A stretch of 64,000 nt of DNA from Planctomycetota bacterium (GTDB lineage: Bacteria; Planctomycetota; Planctomycetia; Pirellulales; Pirellulaceae), in contig CAUJHS010000010.1 of assembly GCA_963204915.1 (NCBI GenBank), positions 112,281-176,280 of the forward strand, in the 5' to 3' direction. The notes below the pieces were generated by a model. That model worked only from the letters and a program-made list of their open reading frames with translations. It did no database searches and was not told where the DNA came from. Shown piece by piece: positions 51,586 to 61,716 of the stretch (the stretch's first letter is position 1; every line of letters starts with the position of its first letter). The translations under genes were made by a program, and so were the position numbers.

Positions 51586-52677
51586 ATGAAACGCATCCTG
51601 TGGATAATCGCCGTGTGGCTCGGGGCTGAACTGCTCCCAACAGTTGGCGTCTCGGGGCTCGGAGCAACCAGCGCGGCGTTGGGACAACCTGCAACGCCTT
51701 CGGCTCCTGCCGCGGCGGGGCGCCGTTTCCATTGGACGGCGCGAGCAAGTGAGCTTGACTCCCGTGCGAAGGAACACCCCGAGCTTGGGTTCGTGTTTAC
51801 GGATGGAGCGGGCAAACCGCAGGATGTGCAGCACGCGATCGTCGATACGCGAGTTCCTTCGCGGGGCGAACTGGTCATCTGGCTCATGGGATACAACCAA
51901 GAACTCTTTGAACGTATTGCCAGCTATGGATTACACGGCATCCAGGTCCACTACGCTAACGGCTGGTTTGGCAAACTTTCTCCGCAAGATCGGGATGACG
52001 GCGTTAGCCTGGGGAAGATCCGACTTGAGGCCGCGACGGGCGTAGATCACAGTCCGCTCGTCGACATCCCACATCCCGATGGAATGCAGGAGCGTGCGCG
52101 GCAATTCGTCCGATGGCTCGCCAAGGAAAACCCCGAGGGGCAATGGAGCCAGTTCCTGACCGCGAACGAGGAAAACTTGCAATGGGACAAGATCATCCTT
52201 GCGGGAATCTCGCACGGCTCGACCACGGCGGCGCGATTCGCGAAGCATCAACAGGTAGCGCGCGTGGTGATGTTTTCTGGTCCGCGTGATCAGTTCGAGT
52301 CGTGGCAAGGAACGCCGTCAGCCACGCCGCCCAATCGCTATTTCGGATTTACGCACGTACTGGACGCGGGCTGGACCGGAGACCATTACTGTCGATCCTG
52401 GCAAATGCTGGGGCTGGCGGAGTTCGGCCCTTTAGTCAACGTAGATGACGTTCCCGCCCCTTATGACCATTCACGTCGCTTGATTACCAACCGCGACGTG
52501 AATGGCAATGCCGACCGCGCGCATTCCACGGTCGTGCCAGGACGGGCCGCCGTGAAGAGTCCTTCAGGCGCCTATGTGGACGAACCGGTCTGGCGTTATC
52601 TGTTTACCCATCCCGTCGATCAAACCGGTCAACCCGTGCCGCCGGATCCCGACTGTCGCATGAATCTTCGAGAGTAA
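51586..52677 (+). CDS. secreted alpha/beta hydrolase (BPSS1187-like)
   Basis: 363 residues with an N-terminal hydrophobic signal. The nucleophile elbow is GISHGST, preceded by KIILA; SGPRDQFESWQGTPSATPP and a later HSTV supply the candidate acid and His. The layout matches the BPSS1187 family of exported hydrolases. It follows the PhoD-like gene on the same strand. Confidence 0.75.
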   Translation: MKRILWIIAVWLGAELLPTVGVSGLGATSAALGQPATPSAPAAAGRRFHWTARASELDSRAKEHPELGFVFTDGAGKPQDVQHAIVDTRVPSRGELVIWLMGYNQELFERIASYGLHGIQVHYANGWFGKLSPQDRDDGVSLGKIRLEAATGVDHSPLVDIPHPDGMQERARQFVRWLAKENPEGQWSQFLTANEENLQWDKIILAGISHGSTTAARFAKHQQVARVVMFSGPRDQFESWQGTPSATPPNRYFGFTHVLDAGWTGDHYCRSWQMLGLAEFGPLVNVDDVPAPYDHSRRLITNRDVNGNADRAHSTVVPGRAAVKSPSGAYVDEPVWRYLFTHPVDQTGQPVPPDPDCRMNLRE

Positions 52678-53241
52678 CCGTAGCCTCGCGGGAGCCGGGA
52701 GCGCGACGGGGCTTCAACGGCTTTATCGCGGGACGAAGGTACGAAATCACGTCGCCAAGCCGCAACTCTCTGTTGCCTGTCCGCTAAACATCTCATAATG
52801 AGTAGTGGACGAAGTCGTCTTTTAATATAGCATCCCTGGCGCGTGACGAAGCCGTTTGACGGATTGCGGTATTCCCAGGCGCCCGCAGCGACCCGCGGCA
52901 CGAAGCGCGCGGATGCTTCCCAGGTGCGCAATCAATCGGGCGTTGCAGCGCGCTCTTGTGCGGAATCGCACAGCCAATCTTAGGGCAGCCCTGCGGCGAC
53001 CGCACGAGCCGCGCAAAAATGCAGGATTTTCGGTGGATTCAATTCGGAACGAAAATTGCGAAAGGAAACTTGCCTAAAAAACAGGATGCACCTGTTCTAA
53101 CGAGCAGTTAGGCGGGCGCGGCGGTAGTCCGCGCACCTAGTTCCATGGCGCTGACCCAATAAGACCGTAAGCGCTGTGCCGGGCAGTCTATTCCTCCTTC
53201 CTCATTTCCCTTCCCTTGGCCTCGGTGCGGAGACACATCCG
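52678..53241. other. 560-bp stretch, no recognised feature
   Basis: GC-rich, with no ORF of protein-like composition and no T-run hairpin recognised. It should hold the promoter for the gene at 53242. Confidence 0.4.
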
Positions 53242-54654
53242 ATGATTGCGCCGCGGAATGTCGACCAAGCGACGCCAACCAACAGCCCCGAGACAGGTTT
53301 GCGTTCTCACCCCGCCCCGACGCACACGGCGATCTGTTATCGCATGGAGCCAACCAAACGGATGCTGTGTGGCGCCGAGTTCAAATACCCAAACGGGGTT
53401 TGCGCTGCGGGGAATGGGAATCACATGCCGCCTTGCTTACTGTGTGATCAAACCCACACGGCAATCAATCTTGAAAAAGTGCATCGCGTAGCGCTGATGG
53501 TAACACCGCAGGCCACAGGCGATGTGACCGACCAGGCATGGGAAGCGATTTCGACGATTCGCGCGATCTTGAAACAGCAAGCGACGCAGATGGCGGTGAC
53601 TTCGCAAACCATCTTCCTTCGGCGCGCTGAGGACGAGGCCCCCTGCCGCACGTTGCTCCAAGCATACTTCCGGGAACGAATGCCGGCGACGAACTTCGTC
53701 GTACAACCGCCTTGCGGCGGCCAGGCGCTGGCGATTGAAGCGTGGGCCGTGGGCGGCGATGACGCCGAGATTCAGTTTCTCGAACCCGGTATCGTAACGG
53801 TCGCCTATGACGGCCTGCGCTGGATTCATCTTGGCGGCATTGCACCATCGCCCTCCGTTTCCACGGCGTATGCCCAAGCGAAGCAGGCTTTCGACGAGAT
53901 GGCCCGGCGGTTGGATGTGGCCGGCGCCTCGCTTCAGGATGTGGTCCGAACCTGGCTTTACGTCGGTGGAATTACCGAGATCGAACATGACGTGGAACGA
54001 TACCGCGAGCTGAACCGAGCGCGAACCGACTTCTTCACCGAACAAGAAGCGAAGGGTCGGATGTCCGTTCATCGCGAGGGACTGGCCTACTATCCTGCCA
54101 GTACGGGAATTGGCATGGCCGGGAGAGGGCTGCTCGTCAGTTGTTTGGCTCTGCAATCGCAAAGGAAAGACCTTCGCTTATTGCCCTTGGAGAATCCTTT
54201 GCAAACTTCGGCGTTCCAATACGCGCATCGGTTCTCCGCCAAGAGCCCTAAGTTCTCGCGGGCCATGGCTGTAGTCGTGGGCGATTATGTTACGACCTGG
54301 ATCTCGGGCACCGCCAGTATCGTCAACTCGGAAAGCGTGCACCTAGGAGATATCGAACAGCAAACCGAACAAACCATCGACAACATCCAAAACTTGATCA
54401 GCCGGGAAAACTTTGAACGTCATGGCGTACCCGGGGCGGGCTCCGAGTTACGAGATTTGGCGAAGGTCCGAGTGTACGTCAAGCGGCCTGAGGATTTCGC
54501 TACGTGTCGGGCGATTTGTGAACGCCGGTTTGGCCCTCTCCCCATCATCTTTGCGCAAGCCGATGTTTGCCGCTCAGAATTGTTGGTTGAGATCGAAGGC
54601 GTCGCATTTTCGCGGTTTAACCCAACAGCAGTTTGTTCGCGAGGAGGCGCATGA
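53242..54654 (+). CDS. Rid-superfamily / FkbO-Hyg5 chorismatase-like protein
   Basis: 470 residues from the ATG at 53242. Two YjgF/Rid-like modules are visible: one ends in DVVRTWLYVGGI, the second runs WISGTASIVNSESVHLGDIEQQTEQTI to DVCRSELLVEIEGVAF, with LAKVRVYVKRPEDF between. The second resembles FkbO/Hyg5 chorismatases, which cleave chorismate, but the active-site residues cannot be confirmed by eye. A Cys-rich N-terminus (MLCGAEF, PPCLLCDQTH) is unusual. Its TGA overlaps the ATG of the next gene, so the two are translationally coupled. Confidence 0.7.
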   Translation: MIAPRNVDQATPTNSPETGLRSHPAPTHTAICYRMEPTKRMLCGAEFKYPNGVCAAGNGNHMPPCLLCDQTHTAINLEKVHRVALMVTPQATGDVTDQAWEAISTIRAILKQQATQMAVTSQTIFLRRAEDEAPCRTLLQAYFRERMPATNFVVQPPCGGQALAIEAWAVGGDDAEIQFLEPGIVTVAYDGLRWIHLGGIAPSPSVSTAYAQAKQAFDEMARRLDVAGASLQDVVRTWLYVGGITEIEHDVERYRELNRARTDFFTEQEAKGRMSVHREGLAYYPASTGIGMAGRGLLVSCLALQSQRKDLRLLPLENPLQTSAFQYAHRFSAKSPKFSRAMAVVVGDYVTTWISGTASIVNSESVHLGDIEQQTEQTIDNIQNLISRENFERHGVPGAGSELRDLAKVRVYVKRPEDFATCRAICERRFGPLPIIFAQADVCRSELLVEIEGVAFSRFNPTAVCSRGGA

Positions 54655-56528
54655 TGGTTAGTCGCCTGGCGGCGCGACGATACGCAACTTACTCGCACGC
54701 GCCCGTTCATCATCACCGAAAACGAAAACACGGCTCGGGAATCTTGACAACCGGGATTATCGGCGTGTGTATGGTCATGGTCGGGCTGACCTTTGTGTTG
54801 CTTTTGAAACACGAAAAGGAACTAGCGAATCAGCCGCCGCCGCAGCCCAACGTGAAAACAACAGCGGCGGCCCGATCGCCGACCAAGCCGGCGAAAACCA
54901 AGTCTCGACGATCGCGCGAGCCCAACGATCAACCGCGTTCTAACAAGTCCTGGGATTCCGGACTGCCGCAGGTGTCGCTTGCCGACGATTCGCTAAGCCC
55001 CCTTCCGTTTGCCTCGGGAGCCAAAGCACAAGGCCAAAATCCCTTCGAGAGTGAACTTCCGCTGAACGCACAAAGTACAATTGACGACCTCGTGTTCAAG
55101 CGACTGGAAGAACTCAAGATCAAGCCCGCAAAGCTTTGCTCTGATGAGGTTTTCTTACGCCGTATCTACATCGATGTGCTGGGCACGCTACCCACGGTGG
55201 AGGAGACGCGTAGTTTTCTTGATGACCCGGATCCCAACAAGCGCGAAAAGCTCATCGACCGCGCGTTGGAGCGACCCGAATTCGCAGATTACTGGGCGAT
55301 GAAATGGTCCGACGTGCTGCGTGTTAAAGCCGAGTTTCCCATCAAACTTTGGCCGAACGCCGCACAGGCGTATCATCGCTGGATTCGCACCGCCATCAAG
55401 AACAACATGCCTTACGATCAGTTCGCACGCGAATTGCTGACGACCTCGGGAAGCAACTTCCGGGCGCCGCAGGTCAACTTTTATCGAGCGGTCCAGAACA
55501 AAGAGCCCAAAGCCATAACTCAAGCAGTGGCCCTAACGTTCCTTGGCGAACGGATCGAAAACTGGCCAACCGAACGGTTGGATGGAACGAGTGCGTTCTT
55601 CACGCAAGTCGGCTTTAAACCTACCGGCGAGTGGAAAGAAGAAATCGTGTTTTTCGATCGGCGTAAAGGGAAAGAGAAGGAATCTCTGAATCAGCCGCTG
55701 AAAGCGAGCTTTCCCAATGGGGTCGCTATCGAAGTCCCACTGGGAAAGGACCCTCGCCAAGTTTTTGCCGATTGGCTGGTGAACGAGAAAAACCCGTGGT
55801 TTGCTCGGGTGGCCGCCAACCGGGTTTGGTGCTGGCTCCTCGGACGCGGCGTTATCGATCCGCCCGACGATATTCGGAATGACAATCCGGCGTCCAACCC
55901 CGCTTTGTTAAATCACCTGGCGTCGGAATTAATTTCGGCAAAGTACGACCTGCGGCAACTGTATCGACGCATTCTGAACTCGCAAACCTATCAACTCGCC
56001 TGCATACCCAACAGCGATGACCCGCGCGCCGCGGAGAACTTTGCGTTCTACCCGGTACGACGCTTGGACGCCGAAGTCCTGATCGACGCGATTTGTCGAC
56101 TCACAGGAACCTCTGAGAGCTATTCGAGCATTATCCCCGAACCCTATACATTTTTGCCCGAAGGCACGCGCGCCATTGCATTACCCGATGGAAGCATTAC
56201 CAGCAGTTTTCTCGAAATGTTCGGACGCCCGCCACGCGATACGGGTTTAGAGTCGGAACGCAACAACCGCATGACTGCGGCCCAAGCACTGCATTTGCTT
56301 AATTCTAATCACCTCCGCAACAAACTGAAGCAAGGTCCAGGCATCGAAGATCTCTTTAGTACGACGTCCGATGAGGATATGGCCGTAACGCTATATCTTG
56401 CGATTCTGTCGCGGCGTCCGACCGACGAAGAATTCTACCTGATGTCGGGAATGTGTGGAGATTTGAACGGCGCGCGGGAAGCCGCGTGGGCGTTGATTAA
56501 TAGCGATGAATTTCTGTTTCGACATTGA
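54651..56528 (+). CDS. membrane-anchored DUF1549/DUF1553 protein without heme site
   Basis: 625 residues from the ATG at 54651, preceded by GAGGAGG. A basic N-terminus leads to one transmembrane helix (GIIGVCMVMVGLTFVLLL), a Pro/Lys/Ser-rich linker, DUF1549 (RRIYIDVLGTLPTVEE, YWAMKWSDVLRVK) and DUF1553 (ANRVWCWLLGRGVIDPPDD, NNRMTAAQALHLLNS). No CxxCH is present, unlike the other two copies in this window. It starts inside the Rid-like gene's stop (ATGA) and is followed by its DUF1501 partner. Confidence 0.88.
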   Translation: MMVSRLAARRYATYSHAPVHHHRKRKHGSGILTTGIIGVCMVMVGLTFVLLLKHEKELANQPPPQPNVKTTAAARSPTKPAKTKSRRSREPNDQPRSNKSWDSGLPQVSLADDSLSPLPFASGAKAQGQNPFESELPLNAQSTIDDLVFKRLEELKIKPAKLCSDEVFLRRIYIDVLGTLPTVEETRSFLDDPDPNKREKLIDRALERPEFADYWAMKWSDVLRVKAEFPIKLWPNAAQAYHRWIRTAIKNNMPYDQFARELLTTSGSNFRAPQVNFYRAVQNKEPKAITQAVALTFLGERIENWPTERLDGTSAFFTQVGFKPTGEWKEEIVFFDRRKGKEKESLNQPLKASFPNGVAIEVPLGKDPRQVFADWLVNEKNPWFARVAANRVWCWLLGRGVIDPPDDIRNDNPASNPALLNHLASELISAKYDLRQLYRRILNSQTYQLACIPNSDDPRAAENFAFYPVRRLDAEVLIDAICRLTGTSESYSSIIPEPYTFLPEGTRAIALPDGSITSSFLEMFGRPPRDTGLESERNNRMTAAQALHLLNSNHLRNKLKQGPGIEDLFSTTSDEDMAVTLYLAILSRRPTDEEFYLMSGMCGDLNGAREAAWALINSDEFLFRH

Positions 56529-56579
56529 AATCGCAAGGCGAAATACGAGAAAGAACCGCTGCCGTAGGGAGAGAAAACC

Positions 56580-57965
56580 ATGGTTAAATCACACTTTACT
56601 TCCCCATGGGGTCCCAGTTTGACTCGTCGCCAGGCGCTCCAGTCGAGCGTTCTCGGCGGAGCCGGGCTCATGCTTGCCTCCCGACTATTGGCCGATGAAG
56701 CGCCCGCGACGGCAGGCGCCCCGGCGGCCCAACCACGACCAGCGAAGGCCAAGGCAATCATCCAAATTTGGTTAGGCGGCGGTCCTCCGCATATCGATAC
56801 GTTCGATCCCAAACCGGACGCCGGCGCCGACTACACCGGGCCATTGAAGAACACCTGCGCTACCAATGTCCCTGGGATTCACCTTGGCGAACTCCTGCCT
56901 GAACTCGCGAAACTTGCGGACAAGTACTCGCTCATCCGCAGCATGACTCATGGCGATAACGGCCACGAGACCGCCTCTTACCTGACGCAAACCGGGCGCA
57001 TGCCGGGCAAAATCGTTTATCCTGCGGTAGGCGCTGTGGTCACCGCTTTCAAAGGCTTTGAAAAGACCAGCGAAAGCCAGCCGGAAAAGGAAAACCTGAT
57101 CCCACCGTATGTCGTACTGACGGAGCCTCAAGGAAGGTTTTCCGAAGCAGGATTCATGGGCATCCGCTATAAGCCGTTCGCGACAGGCGGCGACCCGAAC
57201 GCCGCGCGCTTCGCCGTAGAGGGGATTATCGCGCCGGACTTGTCCGATGCGCAGCAAGTTCAACGTCGGGAACTGCTCCGCCGCATTAATACTCTTGGCA
57301 ACACACTGCAAAAAGATACGGAGTTGGCAGTCGCAACCAAGTCGCGTGATCATGCGTACGACCTCATGCTTGGCGACGCCGGACAAGTATTCAACCTCAA
57401 TACCGAGAAGGATGAGCTGCGGCAAAAGTACGGACGTACGAAATTTGGACAGTCATGCCTCGCTGCGCGGCGGTTGATTGAACAAGGCACGAAGTTCGTC
57501 ACGATTAACGACGGCGGTTGGGACACGCACAAAGATCACTTCGCGGCGATGCGAAGGAAACTTCCGGACCTCGATCGTGGCATATCCAGCTTGATTGCCG
57601 ATTTGGCCGATCGTGGACTTCTCGAAACGACCATCGTTTGGTGCATTGGCGAGTTCGGTCGTACGCCCAAAGTGGCCAATGAGTCGCCGTGGAACGGTGG
57701 TCGTCATCACTTTGGAGCCGTGTTTAGCTCCCTCGTGGCGGGAGGCGGCTTTAAAGGCGGTCAAATCGTGGGCGAGTCGGACGCGCGTGGCGAGAATGTC
57801 AGAAATCGGCCTGTGTATCCCGGCGACTTGATCGGCACGATGTACGAACTGATCGGAATCGATCCCGAAGCAGGCCTGCCCCATCCACGCGGCGACTTCA
57901 TTCGCGCTACTCCTGGAGCCGACGAGGGAATGGAAACGGGCGGCCGTCTGACCGAAATCGTTTGA
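56580..57965 (+). CDS. DUF1501 family protein
   Basis: 461 residues. TRRQALQSSVLGGAGLMLAS is a twin-arginine-like signal; IQIWLGGGPPHIDTFDPKP, DGGWDTHKDHF, CIGEFGRTPKV and GGRHHFGAVF are the family segments. AGGGAG lies upstream of the ATG. Forms a set with the preceding DUF1549/DUF1553 gene and the following PPC-domain gene. Confidence 0.92.
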   Translation: MVKSHFTSPWGPSLTRRQALQSSVLGGAGLMLASRLLADEAPATAGAPAAQPRPAKAKAIIQIWLGGGPPHIDTFDPKPDAGADYTGPLKNTCATNVPGIHLGELLPELAKLADKYSLIRSMTHGDNGHETASYLTQTGRMPGKIVYPAVGAVVTAFKGFEKTSESQPEKENLIPPYVVLTEPQGRFSEAGFMGIRYKPFATGGDPNAARFAVEGIIAPDLSDAQQVQRRELLRRINTLGNTLQKDTELAVATKSRDHAYDLMLGDAGQVFNLNTEKDELRQKYGRTKFGQSCLAARRLIEQGTKFVTINDGGWDTHKDHFAAMRRKLPDLDRGISSLIADLADRGLLETTIVWCIGEFGRTPKVANESPWNGGRHHFGAVFSSLVAGGGFKGGQIVGESDARGENVRNRPVYPGDLIGTMYELIGIDPEAGLPHPRGDFIRATPGADEGMETGGRLTEIV

Positions 57966-58098
57966 TCGATGATGCGTTGCCGGAAAACAAGCCATATCTT
58001 CACCGTCGATTTGACACCTTGAACGACGCTTTCCTCCGGCTTTCCGCCGAAAACAGAAACGCCAATACGTACGAACCTCGGAACAAGTGGAGAGGGCT

Positions 58099-60381
58099 AT
58101 GATTCGTCACTCGACGACGCCGTGGTTGAGCGGGTTGTTCGTGGTGGTCGCAACGACCTTGATGACATCGCACATCAAGGCGCAGCCCGCACCGAAAGAC
58201 CCGCACCTGGCGTATGCCTTCCCTGCCGGTTGTCAGCAAGGCTCCTCGTGTGAAATTGTTCTCGGGGGCCAGCATCTGAAAGAAGTCAAAGAAGCGTACA
58301 TCGCGGGCGACGGCGTTGAAATAGAAATTGTGAAGTGGTATCGCCCGTTAACGCGAGGTGAGTTTAACCAGATCCGGATGTCTCTGGACGAGGCGCGAAA
58401 AAAATTAATCGACGAAGGAAAGAGCAAACCGACCGACGAGGAAGTCGCCCTGGCTGCTGGTTTAACGGAAGAACAACGTCGAGAGATTGAAATCTATCGC
58501 CTGCGCGACCGAGATGAGAAACGCCAGCCCAATGAACAATTGGAAGAGGAACTCACCGTCAAACTGACGGTCGCTCAAGACGCCAAACCTGGCAAACGTG
58601 AACTTAGACTGCTCTCCGAGACGGCGATGTCGAATCCGTTGTGGATTCACATCGGGCAGTGGCCCGAGGTGCGAGAAACGGAGCCGAACGACACCACGCC
58701 CGACTCGGTCATTGATCGTTTTCCCGTCGTCGTCAATGGGCAAATCATGCCCGGCGACACAGACGCGTTTTCCTTCGAAGCAAAAAAGGGAATGCGTCTA
58801 GTGATTGTGGCCGGCGCCCGCGACGTGATTCCCTATCTCGCAGACGCCGTCCCTGGCTGGTTCCAGGCCGTGTTAACGCTTTGTGATTCGACGGGAAAGG
58901 AAGTCGCCTATGCTGATTCGTTTCACTTCAACCAGGATCCGGTGATTTGCTTCGAAGTTCCTGACGACGATCGCTACACGGTTAAGATTCACGACTCGAT
59001 TTTCCGAGGACGGGAAGACTTTGTCTATCGCATCACTTTAGGCGAAATCCCGTTTGTCACGAGCGTCTTTCCGCTGGGAGCGCCGTGGGACGAGAAAACC
59101 ACCGTGCAACTCGAGGGATGGAATCTAACGCAAACAACCTTCGAGACGAAGAAGGTTGCGTTCCGACAGTTTCGTCCGGTGCGCTGGTATACGGTTCCTC
59201 AGCAAGACGGGCTGTCCGTCGAAGTGCCGTTGCAAATGGACCTCTTGCGGGAGGTTTCTGACCATGAGCCGAACAATGATCAAGACACCGCCCAAAGCGT
59301 AACAACACGCATGATCGTTAACGGGCGCATTGATGCTCCCGGTGATGAGGACGTGTTTTTCATTTCCGGAGGAGGCCGGCTCGCCGTCGAAGTTCAAGCG
59401 CGGCGGCATGGTTCGCCGCTGGACTCGATCGTAAGCCTGACGGACTCGCGAGGCAAAGAACTCGCCTTCAACGACGACTTCGAGGACAAAACTCAGGGCT
59501 TGATGACGCACCATGCCGACTCACGGCTTATTGCATCGGTTCCTGCCTCGGGCGCCTACTTGCGACTGAGCGATGCACAAGGCAATGGGGGCAAGAACTT
59601 TGTCTATCGTCTGTATTTGCGAGCTCCCGAGCCAGACTTCGAACTTCGCGTGACGCCCGCCAGCATCATTGCCCGACCCGGCGCGGTCACGGCCATTACC
59701 GTTCATGCCCTGCGCAACGACAACTTCAATGAAGATATTGAGTTAGCGTTAGTGGATCCCCCTCCCGGGTTTTGGTTGTCCGGCGCCGTGATCCCTGGCA
59801 ATGCGGATCGAGTACAAATGACGCTCACCGTTCCGCCCGCGCCTGTCGATGGCCCGGTCGTTTTAGAAATGGCGGGGCGAGCTCGTGGAAAAAGCAATCG
59901 CGCGTGGATAACTCGGCCCGTCGTCCCCGCGGAAAACATGATGCAGGCGTTTATCTGGTTCCATCTCATTCCCGTGGAAGACTGGAGTGTCATCGTTAAT
60001 GGCCGACCAACCCCCAAACCGCCGTTCGATATCGCCCTGCCTTCCGCGGTTGTTACGCTTCCTCACGGGGGCGAGTTCCTCCTGCCCGTTCGGGCCGTAT
60101 CAAAGAACGTCAACCTGAATGAACTGCACGTGGCGCTGGAAGAACCCAAAGGTATATCGGCAGAACTTATCACCAATGGTATGGGAGGTTTTGCAATCAA
60201 GCTGAGCACCGAACGCGACAAGGTCAAATCAGGTTTGCGCGGCAACATTCTCTTACGTGCGCATCGCGAATCGACCCCGACGCCCACCGAAGAGAACCCC
60301 AACCCCAAACCGTGGCGAACTGATTTTGGATACTTCCCAGCAATTCCCTTCGAGATTGCCGGACAGAAATCCGCTCGCTGA
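58099..60381 (+). CDS. secreted protein with pre-peptidase C-terminal (PPC) domains
   Basis: 760 residues from the ATG at 58099 (GGAGAGGG upstream); signal peptide to about residue 28. Two PPC-type beta-sandwich domains are visible, with EPNDTTPDS/IMPGDTDAFSFEA and EPNNDQDTAQS/RIDAPGDEDVFFISG as the diagnostic pairs; further beta-rich domains follow. No protease domain. The standard third partner of planctomycete DUF1549-DUF1501 sets, probably at the cell surface. Confidence 0.85.
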   Translation: MIRHSTTPWLSGLFVVVATTLMTSHIKAQPAPKDPHLAYAFPAGCQQGSSCEIVLGGQHLKEVKEAYIAGDGVEIEIVKWYRPLTRGEFNQIRMSLDEARKKLIDEGKSKPTDEEVALAAGLTEEQRREIEIYRLRDRDEKRQPNEQLEEELTVKLTVAQDAKPGKRELRLLSETAMSNPLWIHIGQWPEVRETEPNDTTPDSVIDRFPVVVNGQIMPGDTDAFSFEAKKGMRLVIVAGARDVIPYLADAVPGWFQAVLTLCDSTGKEVAYADSFHFNQDPVICFEVPDDDRYTVKIHDSIFRGREDFVYRITLGEIPFVTSVFPLGAPWDEKTTVQLEGWNLTQTTFETKKVAFRQFRPVRWYTVPQQDGLSVEVPLQMDLLREVSDHEPNNDQDTAQSVTTRMIVNGRIDAPGDEDVFFISGGGRLAVEVQARRHGSPLDSIVSLTDSRGKELAFNDDFEDKTQGLMTHHADSRLIASVPASGAYLRLSDAQGNGGKNFVYRLYLRAPEPDFELRVTPASIIARPGAVTAITVHALRNDNFNEDIELALVDPPPGFWLSGAVIPGNADRVQMTLTVPPAPVDGPVVLEMAGRARGKSNRAWITRPVVPAENMMQAFIWFHLIPVEDWSVIVNGRPTPKPPFDIALPSAVVTLPHGGEFLLPVRAVSKNVNLNELHVALEEPKGISAELITNGMGGFAIKLSTERDKVKSGLRGNILLRAHRESTPTPTEENPNPKPWRTDFGYFPAIPFEIAGQKSAR

Positions 60382-61016
60382 TTCGCGCAGCCACGTTGTC
60401 CTCGTGCGTGGCGCAAGAAATGGCGAATCTTTGTTGGCGTTACGCGGAATGGCGCGCAACACCAATCTGGTCGTCGTTCACATCAGACGACGATAATCGG
60501 GACTATTTCTGGCGACGCTGCTGGTTCTGCGGACGATACCGGTTCTGACGACGATAACGGACGCGGGCCTGTTGTTACGTGCTGGCCTCAAGCCGCGTGG
60601 ACGGAAAGCGCAAATAAAAACCGCCCGCGGTTTCGTCGATACCAAGCGACGGACCACGGGCGGATTTGACGGCAGCCTAATATCCAACATCGGCCAAGGC
60701 TACGCATAAACATTTGTTGACACGAAGAAACGTTCGAACACGTCGATTGCGTAGGAGTTTGCGGCGTCTCGATGTCAGTGAAGATCGCCTAGCCCGTATT
60801 TCTCACCATCGCTGAGTTTCGGTTGGTCGGAGGCGGGGAGCAAGGGGCAGGAAGCCTGGGTTGGCGGGTCAAGTCACTCAAGGCGGCGTTACAAGGTGAA
60901 TCCAGCGCATCGAAGTCGAGCTGGAGAAACTTTTTTTCTAGATTGGCGCAGCAGTTTAGCGCCGCTTGATGGAAACGTGGGCGGAGAAGGCGGGTGAATC
61001 CCAGCGGCCGTGGTGG
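60382..61016. other. gene-poor region
   Basis: No convincing coding frame. Apart from the terminator-like hairpin at 60622-60664, I see no gene or RNA gene that it would serve. Confidence 0.4.
60622..60664 (-). terminator. rho-independent terminator on the reverse strand with no evident gene
   Basis: Long hairpin with outer arms CCGCCCG/CGGGCGG and inner arms CGTCG/CGACG; on the reverse strand it is followed by TTTTTATTTG. The transcript it would end comes from 60700-61000, where no gene is recognised. Confidence 0.55.
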
Positions 61017-61427
61017 TCAGCCGGGCGAAGCCTGCGGCAGCGGCGCCAAGCCGACGAGCTGCCGATAAGCGTGGGCGAAGAGTTCCTGATACGGGCAAAT
61101 CTCGGGGAAGGCGATCCACACCTTGCGCACGGTCACGCGCACCACGGCTCCGGTCTTCAGGAACTTGCGGCGCAGGGTGTCGCACTGGCCGGCAACCAAC
61201 TCCGTGTCCGCCCACCGTTCCGCAGCGAGGAAGCTCCTGCAAGATGGGGCCTTATTGTCAAAGCAAAGACTTGTGCGCGCATGCAACGTTTCTTCGCTAG
61301 AGCTTTGGTCGATCCGAATGCTGCTCTGGCGGACGTGCTGCTGGTGTGAGCGCACTTTCGTCAACCGCGCGCCACGAAGTTCGACCAACCCCTCTCGTCT
61401 GGCAAGCAAAGCGACATCGTGCGGCAT
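61017..61427 (-). pseudogene. IS1380-family transposase C-terminal remnant
   Basis: The leftward frame contains SLCFDNKAPSCRSFLAAERW, then CDTLRRKFLKTGAVVRVTVR and AFPEICPYQELFAHAYRQL. This matches the end of IS1380-type transposases (the LR-LLKIGA-V-V-VRKV pattern). The catalytic DDE region is absent and upstream frames are broken, so only the 3' end of an old insertion remains. No terminal inverted repeats identified. Confidence 0.7.
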
Positions 61428-61716
61428 TCACTTTCTCGGCTCGGCAGGTCAGCGGCGCGACGTGGGAAGACCTCAATCGGCTACATAGAATACGCGGTCA
61501 TTGTGCAGGACGAGACGGCAAGCCGTGCTGAACGGCAAACGTTGCGTGCGACATGGCGTGCGATGAAAGCATCAAGGTCGAAGGCGAAATGGGTGCGTCA
61601 TCCCGCCCTGATCGGTAGCGGCGGCCGTTTTCGGCGTTACAATCGGATCAAGGTGAGCAGAGCCCGCGATCGCTGGCTTGTGATCTTTAACCTTGTTTCT
61701 TCCATCGGATGCTCCC

